Assembly (NCBI GenBank): GCA_027886185.1
Contig: WOAB01000142.1
Location: forward strand, 3,162,001 to 3,226,000
Direction of reading: 5' to 3'
DNA: 64,000 nucleotides
Source: Rheum nobile
Taxonomy: Eukaryota; Streptophyta; Magnoliopsida; Caryophyllales; Polygonaceae
Shown piece by piece: positions 11,590 to 21,880 of the stretch. The position numbers and the translations under genes are program-made. The notes under the pieces are model-generated. The model did no database searches, was not told where the DNA came from, and was given only the letters and a program-made list of their open reading frames with translations. Positions within the stretch are counted from its first letter, which is position 1, and each line of letters opens with the position of its first letter.

Positions 11590-11840
11590 TAAAAAAAAAA
11601 TCTCGACGGGGGTGAGGGCCCCACTTAGGCCCGCCCATGGCTGTGAGAAAAGACAACCATAATATTTGAATAGTTGTTAGTTTGTAGATCGACAATCATA
11701 CTTATGATGTTAATCACCTGACGATGGAGTTAGGTGGATGATTTTTTGCGGTTTATAGGAAGCACTTAGGTCGTTACAACATGGGAGGGGGAATCGAACT
11801 CGTGACCTCGTGGTCACGGGGTGTCATGCCCATCAGCAGG
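11590..11840 (-). mobile_element. Possible tRNA-derived SINE
   Basis: On the minus strand GGTCACGAGTTCGATTCC (about 11787-11804) resembles a Pol III B box (GGTTCGANNCC) in the form seen in plant SINEs. The body would run toward lower coordinates to a T-rich then A-rich end near 11590-11600. I could not identify a convincing A box or target duplication, so this is tentative. Confidence 0.4.
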
Positions 11841-12142
11841 GGCGAACACATGATTTTAGTCTAGTGGGGGCTAAAACCATGAAGAGCAAAAGCCTATCGT
11901 TTACCTTATACAAAATCATAATTTCAAAGTATGCAGTCTATTTAAGTATACCGTCTACCTTGCACAAACAACCCCAATTTTAAACAACAAACCTCATATT
12001 CGAGCCCCAAATGGAATTTTACTCAAAGTTGATCCAAAATTACACAAATTTCATCACTACTTGCTACTTTCACTGCTTAATTTCAACAAATTTGTATAAA
12101 AAATTGATTTCGATATTTACAAATCTATAAACCCTAAATTTT
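11841..12142. other. Intergenic gap
   Basis: AT-rich sequence with no gene, between the SINE-like stretch and the short-LTR element. Confidence 0.5.
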
Positions 12143-12323
12143 TGTTATAAACTAAGAGAAAGTGAGAGTTTTGAGAGAAGAGAAGAGAGAAAAGAGAGTA
12201 AACTTGTGTTTATTAAGCTTCCAGTAAGAGCCTTATATATGATTTATAATGCTTGGGGATAAGTCAACTCTAGGGTTTAGAGAAGCTTATCTTATATACA
12301 TCCATAAATATAATATTATAACA
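12143..12323 (-). repeat. 3' LTR of the short-LTR element
   Basis: It aligns along its whole length with 16506-16689 and has TG...CA ends on the minus strand. At about 180 bp it is among the shorter plant LTRs. Confidence 0.82.
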
Positions 12324-12334
12324 CTCCCCCTTGG
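12324..12334 (-). other. Polypurine tract of the short-LTR element
   Basis: The minus strand reads CCAAGGGGGAG directly before the 3' LTR. GGGGGAGTGTTA at this junction is common in plant Copia elements. Confidence 0.65.
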
Positions 12335-14935
12335 ATGTACATCACTAACTGCCTCGTTAAAAACCTTGTCTGGAAAAACCCAATGGGATAAAAACCAAGA
12401 CTAAGTGAAAAAGAGTATAGTTGTAGTTCTCCCTCAATTAAATGTGCTTGACTAAATTAGCTGAACCTGACATCCTTTCAACTCAAAGCTCATGAGTGTA
12501 GATAGATATCGTCAATATGTAAGTGATTGAGTGCAGAGTGATGCATGCCCTTCTTATATCTTCATTTGTCTTCGTGCACATAAATCTCGGTTCTTTGAGA
12601 ACTTGAATGTACATACCTGTATCAAAATATAAATACAAACCAATACGAATAACCATTTCCAAATTAACGATTTGCATATGTAATTGATCCAAAACATATC
12701 ACTTCTAATATACAAAATCCAACTTTGCTTGAATCGCCTTTCTCGGCTCTACCAATCATCATTGTCGATGTGTTTCCATTGATCAAGAATCATTAACCTT
12801 CTCGTATGTCACTTCTGGTGCAAATACTTATTCAAACAAACTCGATAAGGACAATCTCATTTCGATTCCTTTCGAAATGGATTCTAACAAACATTTCATA
12901 CTTGTTCCTTAAAGTCCTTGCTTATGATGTGTAATCTAAGATAAGATTTTCTTCATGAACTTATCTCAAGAAACGTCACTTGTCGACAATAAATAGCTTG
13001 TTAAGCTACAATATATGATTCATCTTCAATAAAATTGAGTTTCAGATATAGTCTAATAGTCTCCCACGCTTCTAGCATAATTAAGACTCCGTTGTAGTGG
13101 ATCGGTATGGAGTTACTACAAGAACCTCCAAAATAAGCTAGGCATTCAGTTGGTGTATGTGACTCTGTCACTTCCATGGCTTTTCCAACGATCCGTTATA
13201 CTTTTAAGTATATAATCCGTTGAACTTCTGGTTCATTTTCTCTTATCCAACGATCTTAAATTATCGAGAATTTGCATTCCTTGCAATCTCTTATACGTAC
13301 TAGTCTCCTTTTTCTGCTCCCCCTAAAGTTGGGATTTTATCTCTTCAAAATGATAATCTTGATACCGAACAATCACCCAATATAAGCTCTAGGTATTCAA
13401 TAATCTATAGGGACTCCTACCCCCGTAGAATCCCAACTTTCCTTGTGGCATTAATTTAGTTCACTTAGGGTGAGAATAGGACGTACACCACATATCTATA
13501 TACTTTCAGTTCTCTTCTGGAGATAAGTTTAAATTAGGAGAATATATCATGGTCAGTCAAAGTCAAACTTAATTCTTGACATTCAAACTTTGTATGACCC
13601 CATATGGTCGACGATTCTTCTAGATCATTTCATGTATTAGCCTTAACCCAACTATGATTGATGACCATATAAAATAACGATTGTACTGTGTCATCCTCTT
13701 AAATAATGTGAGCTACCCATGCTCGACCATTACACTACTTGATTGATTTCTTTCTCCCAATTTATGTTTCGTTTGACCAATGTGTTGAGGCATCTATCAA
13801 TATCATAAAATATATGAACAATTAACATTGGTCCATATGATGGCGTTATTAGTCCTCATATGTATTCTTGAATATGTCAAGAAACATGGAGAGTATGCGT
13901 TTACTCTTTACATAATCGACATTGTTACCAAAAAAAACAATTCGTGTATTTACGATCACTCTAAGACAGGGATTCCATGTCCTAGGATCCACCGGCCCTC
14001 TAGTAGGTGTCCAAGTGAGTTTTCCTATGATCATGCACATTATTGTTTCACTTGGGTGATTGAATCCATTTTTGCCACAAAAAAATATTTTTCCATTAAC
14101 TAACTTCTGGTTAGAAATATTATATGATTCAATGGGTTGTCGTATATACCTCGTATGCGAAGTTTCCTATGAACTTTTAGATAGATATTTGATATTTTCC
14201 TCATTCATGAATTTTGCATGATAACCAATTTGTCGAATATCTTTTCAAATGATCAACAAGTTTATCCTGAACTTGTAAACATAGAGTGTTACTCATTTTA
14301 AATATTGTTTTTTTAAATAACAAGATAGACCTATTCTAGAGTCATGAATGAGACGCTCTTTCTAAACCTTATATTTCACACTTGGTTTTTGCCATTTTGC
14401 AGGATAAAGAAACTTATGGTTTATCAAAATGGTATAAGTAATAATGGCATTATCGACAATAGTTCCCACCATTGAAATTTCCATATGAGTGATCCTTTAA
14501 TATTTGGGATATCATCAACTCAAAATTAGATAAATCATTACCTTGATTTCTAACTTTCGAATAAAAATAGATGCCTTAAAATATGTACTACTACCATAGT
14601 ACAAAATTGATATATGATCATGAAACTCTTTGGGAGTATATAGTGATCTCTAAATTATCAAAATATTGAGTCTTAATACTCTCATAGAGTTGATGATGAT
14701 ATGATATAATCATTAGTTTAGCATAATTTCACAGGAATTCCAAGTGCTAATTCTTATCCCAAATTCGTTTAGCTAAATGATTTTTAACACTTAAACCATG
14801 TGTTAAATTGTTTCTTCTGAAAACCCTTAAAAATTTGGCATTGCAATCATAGCAACTATTCCAAAATAAATTAAAGAACTAAAACACTATTAAAAGAAGA
14901 TAAATTCATCATTCTTTCATTTCGAGGAATCATGT

Positions 14936-15960
14936 CACTTCAGGGACAATTTGATTTTATGTGTACATCCACTCCCAATGATAAAATTATTATTTTACTA
15001 TAAATACATAAAATATGTAAAAGTAAACATAATTAATGAAACAAAAAAAAACACAAACAACATATTTAAATAAAGAGGATCGTTGTCAACTTCGGGTGAT
15101 AAGAAATTAAACACCAAATTTATTGATCGTTTTATAACCTACTACAAGAGGTTATTTCTAATATATCCTTTTATTATCTGCTTCAGGAGATGATATTTTC
15201 TATACTTACTCACTACAATGAGTAATATGGTTTATTGTTTTGTCTACTTCGGGAGATTGAGATTATCACTACGGGGATGATTTTGGATTTGTCTATACCT
15301 TGACAAATATGTTATGTGTGCATCCACTTCAGGGAATGTCAACTATCAAATTAATATAAGAACTATATAAAAGAACACATAAATTATAATCAACAATGAG
15401 ATAAACAAACTAGTATATGACAAGAATAAGTTAATCGAGTCTTTTATTTCTATCTACTTTCAGGAATAATATATGTCACTACAGGGACGTCATTTGACTC
15501 ACAATGTATATCCCCTCAAGAGATAAAGTAAATTTACAAAATAATATCACTTTAGGGATTAAGATTGAAAATTATCACTTCAGGGATTATGATTGAAAAT
15601 TATCACTTCAGGGAATTATCACTTCACAATTATCATTTCAGGGACTGAAAACTATCACTCTAGGGACTGAAATCTATCGATTCAGGGACTGAAATCTATC
15701 GATTCAGGGACTGAAATCTATCGCTTCAGGGACTGAAATCTATCGCTTTAGGGACCGAAAACTATCGCTTCAGAAATTAATAAACTATCGCTTCAGGGAT
15801 TGTATAATCACGCGTTATATATACATCCCTTCGGGATAAATATCCAGGAAAGAACCAATAACCTAGAAAATAGCCTTAATTAAAGATTATATAAATAGAG
15901 ATATCACGCAACTAAAAGATTAGCATATTACTAGTATCTATTCAGGAGATAACAAATTCT
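14936..15960. repeat. Dispersed CTTCAGGGA repeat field with a tandem core
   Basis: Variants of CACTTCAGGGA / GCTTCAGGGACTGAAA recur roughly every 20-80 bp over about 1 kb. Between about 15545 and 15810 they tighten into a tandem array with a unit near 23 bp, such as CTATCGATTCAGGGACTGAA. Spacers vary in length, unlike CRISPR. The field lies in the interior of the short-LTR element. Its function is unknown. Confidence 0.8.
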
Positions 15961-16505
15961 CTTCAAGGAAGTTCGTACGTACATATAGATATATGTATAT
16001 AGATATGACGATCATTCAAAATTGATTAATTATTAAACCGAATCAATCGATGCATAAAACAAGCAGTAATACTAAGTTGACAAAAGCAAACAAGCAGCAA
16101 TACTAAGCACTAAGCAGTAATACTAAGCAAACAAGCAGTAATATTAATAGGGATATATAAAACAAGCACTAAGCATGATGTCGATAGAGTTTTCATTGAA
16201 CGAACTCAACCAAAGAAACAAGATGAGGAAATCATTAGGAAATCTGATGTATAAGCAAATAAAGAACATGTATATATGCAAGAACAACACCGATTTTCAT
16301 TATATGTATGTACGTATAGGGCATGCACGACTACTCAATAAAAATAATTAATTGAGGAAACCGGATGTATAAGCAATAGATTTAATTGGCAAGAAGAGAG
16401 CGTGACAACATATATACGAACTCAGAGTTGGGAATGATATAATCGGATGAGAGAAGTGGAGAGTCGAATCAGTATCTCAAATTCGGGCGACTCGTGTTAA
16501 AAATA

Positions 16506-16689
16506 TGTTATAAATTAAGAGAAATTGAGAGAATTGAGAGAAGAGAAGAAAGCAAAAAAAGAGTAAATTTGTGTTTTTTAGGCTTACAATAAGAGCTTTA
16601 TATAGGATTTATAATGTTTGGGGAATAAGTCAACTCTAGGATTTAGAAAAACTTATCTTATATACATTCATAAATATAATATTATAACA
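16506..16689 (-). repeat. 5' LTR of the short-LTR element
   Basis: Partner of 12143-12323. In element orientation it would carry the promoter. I did not find a clear tRNA primer-binding site inside it, which fits strong decay. Confidence 0.8.
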
Positions 16690-16954
16690 ATTATAACTTT
16701 TTTAACACAAATAAGGATAGATATAGAGAAAGTATTGCATTTTTATTGAAAGATTTGTGTACAAATTTGGGTGAAGTTGTGTTTTTTTAAGGATTGTGCA
16801 TAACAAAACATGTAAATAAATTATTTTAAAAAAATTACTTAAATTTTTTGATTTTCTTTCTAAGATTTTTTTAAAAAAAGTCCTAGTAGGGCTACCGCCT
16901 TCATGGGTTTTACATATTGCCTAATAGTTAAGCTAGGAAGAATTGAGGTGGATG
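16690..16954. other. Intergenic gap
   Basis: AT-rich with no gene. It ends in TTTAACTCTTTGCAC (16955-16969), the left target duplication of L1-B. Confidence 0.5.
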
Positions 16955-17024
16955 TTTAACTCTTTGCACCTTTTTTTTTTTAAATGGTAAAAATTAGATT
17001 GGAGACCACAGAAGAGACGTTCTC

Positions 17025-17579
17025 TCAATCTATAGCATTATTGCGGATGAGAATTATAAATTCTAGACTATCTCTAAAGTCTTCCAAAGAAACCTGTTGA
17101 ACCTTCTTCGCGATAAAATCGGCCACGACGTTGGTTTCTCGAAAGACGTGAGTAATTTGCACTGAAGAAAATAGTTGTAAAATACACAGGATATCAGAAA
17201 TTAGCATTTCAATATCCCATGGACAGTGCCAGATTTGGTTAAGGACATTCACGATTGTAAGGTTGTCACATTCAAGATGAACGTTGGTAATGCCTAATTC
17301 ATAAGCCTTTACCAGGGCATTTCTTACTGCCAGTGTTTTTGTTTTAAGCGGGGTTGAAATACCACATTTATCCCCAAAGAGGAAAAGTGGTTTTCCCGTG
17401 TTGTTCCTGATAATGTAGCCAAAACTAGATTCACCATTGGTTTTGGTGGATCCATCTGTGTTGATTTTAATTATATTATCCGGAGGTTTTTTCCATTTCT
17501 TTATTGGTCGTCTTACAGTGTTTGTTTTATGAGTATTTTGATTGTCTTCTGTTAGACAGTCAGGGTTCCAGTTTTTCAT
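17025..17579 (-). pseudogene. L1-B RNase H domain
   Basis: The 184-codon frame holds a plant-LINE RNase H. IKINTDGSTK carries the first aspartate, LETKTLAVRNAL-like spacing follows (here LKTKTLAVRNAL, lacking the usual glutamate), ECDNLTIVNVL carries the next acidic residue, and THVFRETNVVADFIAKK forms the C-terminal motif. The protein end is at 17025-17027. A break at 17580-17693 separates it from the zf-RVT segment. Confidence 0.85.
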
Positions 17580-17693
17580 TTTATTCCAATTCTCAATTTG
17601 TTTCTGAATATAACTTGGTACATCTTTAATGGGTTCAATATCATTATTTGTTCTAACAAAGCTTTGTTGGTTTCTATAGAACCAAATGCTTCA

Positions 17694-18386
17694 CTAAGAG
17701 ATCATTAATTCTAAGAATTGTGATCTATCAGTTTTTTGTCGAATTTCTTCAATGATTTCATTGATTTTTTTGTTTCCTATGTTTAGGGATGTGATTAAGC
17801 AAAAAGTGTCATGATTCAATTTTTCGATTATTTTTAGGGTATGCTTGCATTGGAAGAGGAGGTGGTTCAAATCTTCCAATTGAGCATTGTAGCGTATACA
17901 ACCCGGGGGGGTTGCAATACCTTTTTCTACTAATCTAGCTTTTGTTGGGATTCCGTTTTTCATTATTTTCCAAACAAAGTTTTTAACTTTGGGATACGTG
18001 TCCATTTTCCAAATCCAAGAGGAATCATAGGCAGTATAGCTCTTATTTTTGTTAATAAGTTCCATTGCAGAATTTGTAGAAAACCAGCCATTTTTGCTAG
18101 TTTTCCAGTACATTCTATCATGGATCTCATTTAAAGGTATTGTGATCGAGGTTATTTGTTCAGTTAAATCACTGGGTAAGTATTGTTCAAGTAAGTCTTT
18201 ATTCCAGGTTTTATTTGGCAGCATGAATTCAGCTACCAGGGTATCCTTATTCAGGATAGACTGTGAATTTATGTTATCACATATGGGGGTATTCAGGACC
18301 CAGTTATCCGTCCAGAATTTGATAGTTTTTCCATTACCAACTTGCCAAGTTAGTCCAGATTTGAATTCAGGCATGAGTTCAATCAT
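17694..18386 (-). pseudogene. L1-B ORF2 zf-RVT region
   Basis: A 230-codon frame: WQVGNGKTIKFWTDNWVL opens the segment, WIWKMDTYPKVKNFVWKIM precedes the zinc-binding part, and the pattern reads GCIRYNAQLEDLNHLLFQCKH. The second cysteine of the first C-x2-C pair is tyrosine here, which would weaken metal binding. Confidence 0.83.
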
Positions 18387-18392
18387 TTTGGA

Positions 18393-18698
18393 TCATTGCC
18401 AAGAGCATTTTCTTTTTTTCTCGTAATGAAGTATATGGTGTGTTTTCAAGTATTTATCCGTAATAACTCTTACCCAGAAGTTATTTGGTTCGGCTAGGAT
18501 TTTCCATAGTAATTTGAATTGAAGGGCTTTGTTCATGTCTTTAGCTTTTCTCAAGCCAAGACCTCTTTGGTGAGTTGGTTTACAATTTTTTTCCCAACCT
18601 ATAAGAGGTTTATAGGAGTTGTCTTTGTTCCAAAAAAAGGATATGTTTAGCTTATCAAGTTCATTGTGGGTGTGTGTAGGTAGCATGAAACTTTGCAT
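18393..18698 (-). pseudogene. L1-B ORF2 segment after RT
   Basis: The frame encodes the conserved FFWNKDNSYKPLIGWEKNC and RGLGLRKAKDMNKALQFKLL segment. It matches the order seen in L1-A. A stop just beyond GKKRKCSWQ-like residues separates it from the next frame. Confidence 0.8.
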
Positions 18699-18788
18699 AA
18701 GATAATTGGGTCTTGAAGCCAGATTGGTTTTTATTAGTGTTGTTCTTCCTGTTTGGGAAATGGAATTTGCTTTCCATTTAGATAATGG

Positions 18789-19496
18789 TTATTGGGTGCT
18801 AACTAAAAGGTCAGCAAAAGTGTTCGAGTTAACCCTACCATTGATGATAGGACAACCCAAGTATTTTTCGAGAGATATCATGTTTGTGATTGTTAGAATG
18901 CCTTGTAGAGCTAATTTCTTTTGGTTGGTGACTTTTTTTGTAACTTGGAAGGCCGATTTATGGAAATTTACTTTTTGTCCTGAGATCTTGCAGTAGTCAT
19001 CAATAATATCTTTTATTTCTTTATAGTTTTCCTGCTTAGCTTTTGAGAAGATCACAATGTCATCCGCAAAGGCCAGAAACGGGATTCGTGTTCCTTGGAT
19101 TGGTTTGAAATCCTAGGGGATTTCGAGTTTGATCCGCAGATTTTTGGAGTTTTCTAGCTAGAATTTCAGATCCTAAAATAAACAAGAAGGGCGAAAGGGG
19201 GTCTCCCTGTCGAAGTCCTCTTGAAGGTTTGAATATTTATGTGGGTCCGTTGTTAACAAGTACCGAAAAAGATACCGTTGTAATGCATTCTTTTATCCAA
19301 TTGATAATTTTTTCATGGAATCCATACTTTTCCATTATTTATATAATGAAATCCCATTCGATTCTATCATATGCTTTTTCCATGTCTAGTTTGAGGGCAA
19401 TAAAGTCTTCAGTTCCTTTTTTCGATTTAAAAGAATGGAAGATTTCATGTGCAATCAAGATATTGTCTTGAATGGCTCTGTTGGCAACAAATGCAC
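18789..19496 (-). pseudogene. L1-B reverse transcriptase, palm part
   Basis: Coding resumes right of the nested element boundary with FVANRAIQDNILIAHEIFHS and LKLDMEKAYDRIEW, the segment with the first catalytic aspartate. The active site FADD lies at 19059-19070, followed by GQKVNFHKSAFQV. Frameshifts between about 19080 and 19240 break the palm. The RT is cut at 19496/21881 by the gag-only LTR element. Confidence 0.88.
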
Positions 19497-19952
19497 TGAT
19501 ACGAATCGATGGGTCGACTCGTCTCGCGCACGGATCTAGATCGAGCAATTCACCGGGATCGCCAATGGATTGTGTTTGGGATAGATTTGGGATAAGTAAC
19601 AAGGGTGACGTTGTGGCTTAAGGGAGGAGATGATCTCAACTGAGGCTTAAGCTTTAATTTCAACGTAATTAGAAATGAAGTACAAGGTGGCTACTTATAG
19701 CCAAAGAGCTCAGCCAAAACCCTAATGGGCTTGGGCCTTATTCTAACTAATGGGTCGGCCCTCTTAAGCATAAGAGGAGCGCACACCCGAAATAGAAAAT
19801 GCATAAAAGGGAAAACATACTAAAATAAGCAGTCGCTAATAATAAGGAAATATATAATAAACTATGGTAAGTCCTACTCCAGGGAGGACGCCATGGTCTA
19901 GGTCGTCCCCGGCTCTTAGTGGACCATCTGATGGCGGGACAAGACCGCATCA
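19497..19952 (-). repeat. 3' LTR of the gag-only element
   Basis: Runs from TGATACGAATC to GACCGCATCA on the plus strand and is nearly identical to 21419-21875. The high identity suggests recent insertion. Confidence 0.93.
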
Positions 19953-20724
19953 CTCTCCCTCCCTTAGAACCGAAGCGTCCCCGCTTCGAACATGTAGGCG
20001 CAAGGGTGAACAGTCGATCAACACATGTAAAGGACCATATACATCGGAATTGGTGATGCGTAATGTCCATTGAAGGAGCCAAAATGAAAGACTCACAAGT
20101 CGTGGGCACGGGAACGAGAGGAGGCACATCCAACACCATGGGGACCATCGAAGTGGGTGACGAGATGACCAGAGGGGGTGGTCTGGTAGATGCTGGCTCC
20201 GGAGGCACGACGGTTGGAGTTTGAGTGATCTCAGGATCGGGTGCTGGTGCGGTTGGCGTCGTAGCAGGGACGAGCGCAACAAGGGGTACCAGAGCTGGGG
20301 GCAGAAGCACTGTGACGTGCGCTGGGGTGCGTTCAGGGAATCCCTCAGAAGAGCGCACTGGGGTACGTGCATAGACGCGCTCAAGGTACGGTCTGGTCCG
20401 TTGCTTTGAGAGGGCGGCGTAGGCTACTGGATCAACACTCGGAGCAAAGTGTTGGGTCATAACATAAACAATTTGCTCCCAAGTGATGACGGGTTGCCAA
20501 CCACGGGTCCGACGATAATCCTCTACATGAAACCACCAGTCAAGGGCGTAGCCAGTGAGACAACTGATTGTGACGTCACACTGCTCGTCTTGGTCGTAGT
20601 CTCGTTGGCTAAAGTAGTAAGCCATGTGTCGGGACCACTCCAGGAACTCTCCTTCATATCCAGCAAAACGTCGACGATGCAAGTGGGTATCGGGCGGGCG
20701 CCAATCTGAGAGTCGACATGCCAT
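19747..20724 (-). CDS. Gag capsid protein of the gag-only element (325 aa), tail encoded by the 3' LTR
   Basis: Residues about 18-110 fit the Ty3-type retrotransposon gag family: GYEGEFLEWSRHMAYYF, the invariant WW pair in ALDWWFHVEDYRR, and TWEQIVYVMTQHFAPS. The protein would form the particle shell, with enzymes supplied in trans by an autonomous relative. A proline-rich middle follows (about 145-200). No CCHC knuckle is present. The frame has no stop before the polypurine tract and runs through it into the 3' LTR, which adds a strongly hydrophobic tail (about residues 285-320) that could span a membrane. The ATG at 20722-20724 is the first one that includes the domain. The frame is intact. 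Confidence 0.8.
   Translation of the reverse strand: MACRLSDWRPPDTHLHRRRFAGYEGEFLEWSRHMAYYFSQRDYDQDEQCDVTISCLTGYALDWWFHVEDYRRTRGWQPVITWEQIVYVMTQHFAPSVDPVAYAALSKQRTRPYLERVYARTPVRSSEGFPERTPAHVTVLLPPALVPLVALVPATTPTAPAPDPEITQTPTVVPPEPASTRPPPLVISSPTSMVPMVLDVPPLVPVPTTCESFILAPSMDITHHQFRCIWSFTCVDRLFTLAPTCSKRGRFGSKGGRVMRSCPAIRWSTKSRGRPRPWRPPWSRTYHSLLYISLLLATAYFSMFSLLCIFYFGCALLLCLRGPTH
19953..19965 (-). other. Polypurine tract of the gag-only element
   Basis: The minus strand reads AAGGGAGGGAGAG directly before the 3' LTR. It lies inside the open gag frame. Confidence 0.82.
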
Positions 20725-21404
20725 GTCGAATTTTGGTTGATTTCTCTTTCTTCTTTTTTTTTTTTTTAATCAGCCCACAACTTTTTTTTTTGTACCCTAG
20801 GGTTGCTTGTGCAACAGCCACTCAACACATATCCGTGCACAACAGTGGCAGCGGCTGGGCGTGGCCGGTGGTGGGTCTGATGCCGGGAAGCGAGCGGTGG
20901 CGGGGTGGAGACGAAGGCGGCAGATCTGGTCGAGCGGGGGCGGAGTGGAGATGAAGAAGAGCATATCGGGATCTGTGCAGACCCGACGACGATCGCAGCA
21001 CAGCAGGGGCAGTGGCGGAGGCTGGGTGTGGCCGGCGGTGGGTCGGACGCCGGGAAGCGAGCGGTGGCGGGGTGGAGACGATGGAGAGCAGATCGGGTCT
21101 GCTACTGTGAAGGCGGCGAGGCAGATCTGGAGACGAAGGCAGATCTGGGCAGAATTCCTGGGCGTTGGTCCAACTTGTAAAAATTCGTTCTCCCTGCCCA
21201 GGAATCCAAATGCGATGATTCCAACTCGAGGAGTTATATCTACGAGTCTAGTTTGCCTCCTCAAAATTTCAGACCAAAATATTGAGTGAGCAGAAGGTTA
21301 TGGCAATTCTCCTGAAGTGTCGCAGATGGAGGTGCAGAGACGAACTGGTTTGGTGTGGTAGATTAGGGTTTCGGAGTGGCGACTAGGGTGGCTCGATCCC
21401 TGGA
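20725..21404 (-). other. GC-rich leader of the gag-only element, with internal duplication
   Basis: A GC-rich untranslated leader lies between the primer-binding site and gag. A segment at about 20858-20930 recurs at about 21024-21094 (GCCGGGAAGCGAGCGGTGG in both), a 166-bp offset. A 155-codon open frame on the minus strand (20797-21264) spans it but looks like GC-driven chance. Confidence 0.65.
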
Positions 21405-21416
21405 GCTCTGATGCCA
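21405..21416 (-). other. Primer-binding site of the gag-only element
   Basis: The minus strand reads TGGCATCAGAGC two bases after the 5' LTR, one mismatch from the initiator-Met-tRNA site. Confidence 0.85.
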
Positions 21417-21418
21417 AT

Positions 21419-21875
21419 TGATACGAATCGATCGGGTCGACTCGTCTCGCGCACGGATCTAGATCGAGCAATTCACCGGGATCGCCAATGGGTTGTGTTT
21501 GGGATAGATTTGGGACAAGTAACAAGGGTGACGTTGAGGCTTAAGGGAGGAGATGATCTCAACTGAGGCTTAAGCTTTAATTTCAACGTAATTAGAAATG
21601 AAGTACAAGGTGGCTACTTATAGCCAAAGAGCTCAGCCAAAACCCTAATGGGCTTGGGCCTTATTCTAACTAATGGGTCGGCCCTCTTAAACATAAGAGG
21701 AGCGCACACCCGAAATAGAAAATGCATAAAAGGGAAAACATACTAAAACAAGCAATCACTAATAATAAGGAAATATATAATAAACTATGGTAAGTCCTAC
21801 TCCAGGGAGGACGCCATGGTCTAGGTCGTCCCCAACTCTTAGTGGACCATCTGATGGCGGGACAGGACCGCATCA
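21419..21875 (-). repeat. 5' LTR of the gag-only element
   Basis: Partner of 19497-19952. A TATA-like CTATAAGTA on the minus strand at 21615-21623 would drive transcription toward gag. Confidence 0.93.
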
Positions 21876-21880
21876 GGCAC

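Larger units (their letters stand above)
12143..16689 (-). mobile_element. Short-LTR retrotransposon without recognisable genes
   Basis: Direct repeats of 181 and 184 bp (12143-12323 and 16506-16689) bound a 4.2-kb interior. On the minus strand both run TGTTATAATATT ... TTATAACA. The interior beside the left repeat is CTCCCCCTTGG on the plus strand, which is a polypurine tract CCAAGGGGGAG on the minus strand, giving the orientation. Flanks ATTTT (12138-12142) and ATTAT (16690-16694) could be a 5-bp target duplication with one change. No gag or pol motif was found, so it is either non-autonomous or too decayed to read. Confidence 0.78.
19497..21875 (-). mobile_element. Gag-only LTR retrotransposon (TR-GAG-like) nested in L1-B
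   Basis: Two LTRs (456 and 457 bp) bound a 1.47-kb interior with a primer-binding site, a polypurine tract and a single gag gene but no protease, RT, RNase H or integrase. This is the plan of terminal-repeat retrotransposons with GAG. Flanks TGCAC (19492-19496) and GGCAC (21876-21880) form a 5-bp duplication with one change. Removing the element and one repeat joins the L1-B RT frame (LQGA to FVANR), which confirms the boundaries. Confidence 0.93.

Noticed and set aside
13828..14103. 91-codon plus-strand frame
   Set aside because: No domain, antisense to the element's direction and in decayed AT-rich sequence.
15545..15810. Regular short repeats suggesting a CRISPR-like array
   Set aside because: Spacers are short, similar to each other and uneven, no cas genes exist, and the setting is a plant LTR element.
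20797..21289. Overlapping 155-160 codon frames on both strands
   Set aside because: GC-rich leader with duplicated segments keeps several frames open; no protein motif.
19747..21875. Endogenous pararetrovirus or envelope-bearing retrovirus as the source of the gag-like gene
   Set aside because: LTRs, tRNA primer site, polypurine tract and 5-bp duplication fit a retrotransposon; no movement, coat or envelope protein was seen.
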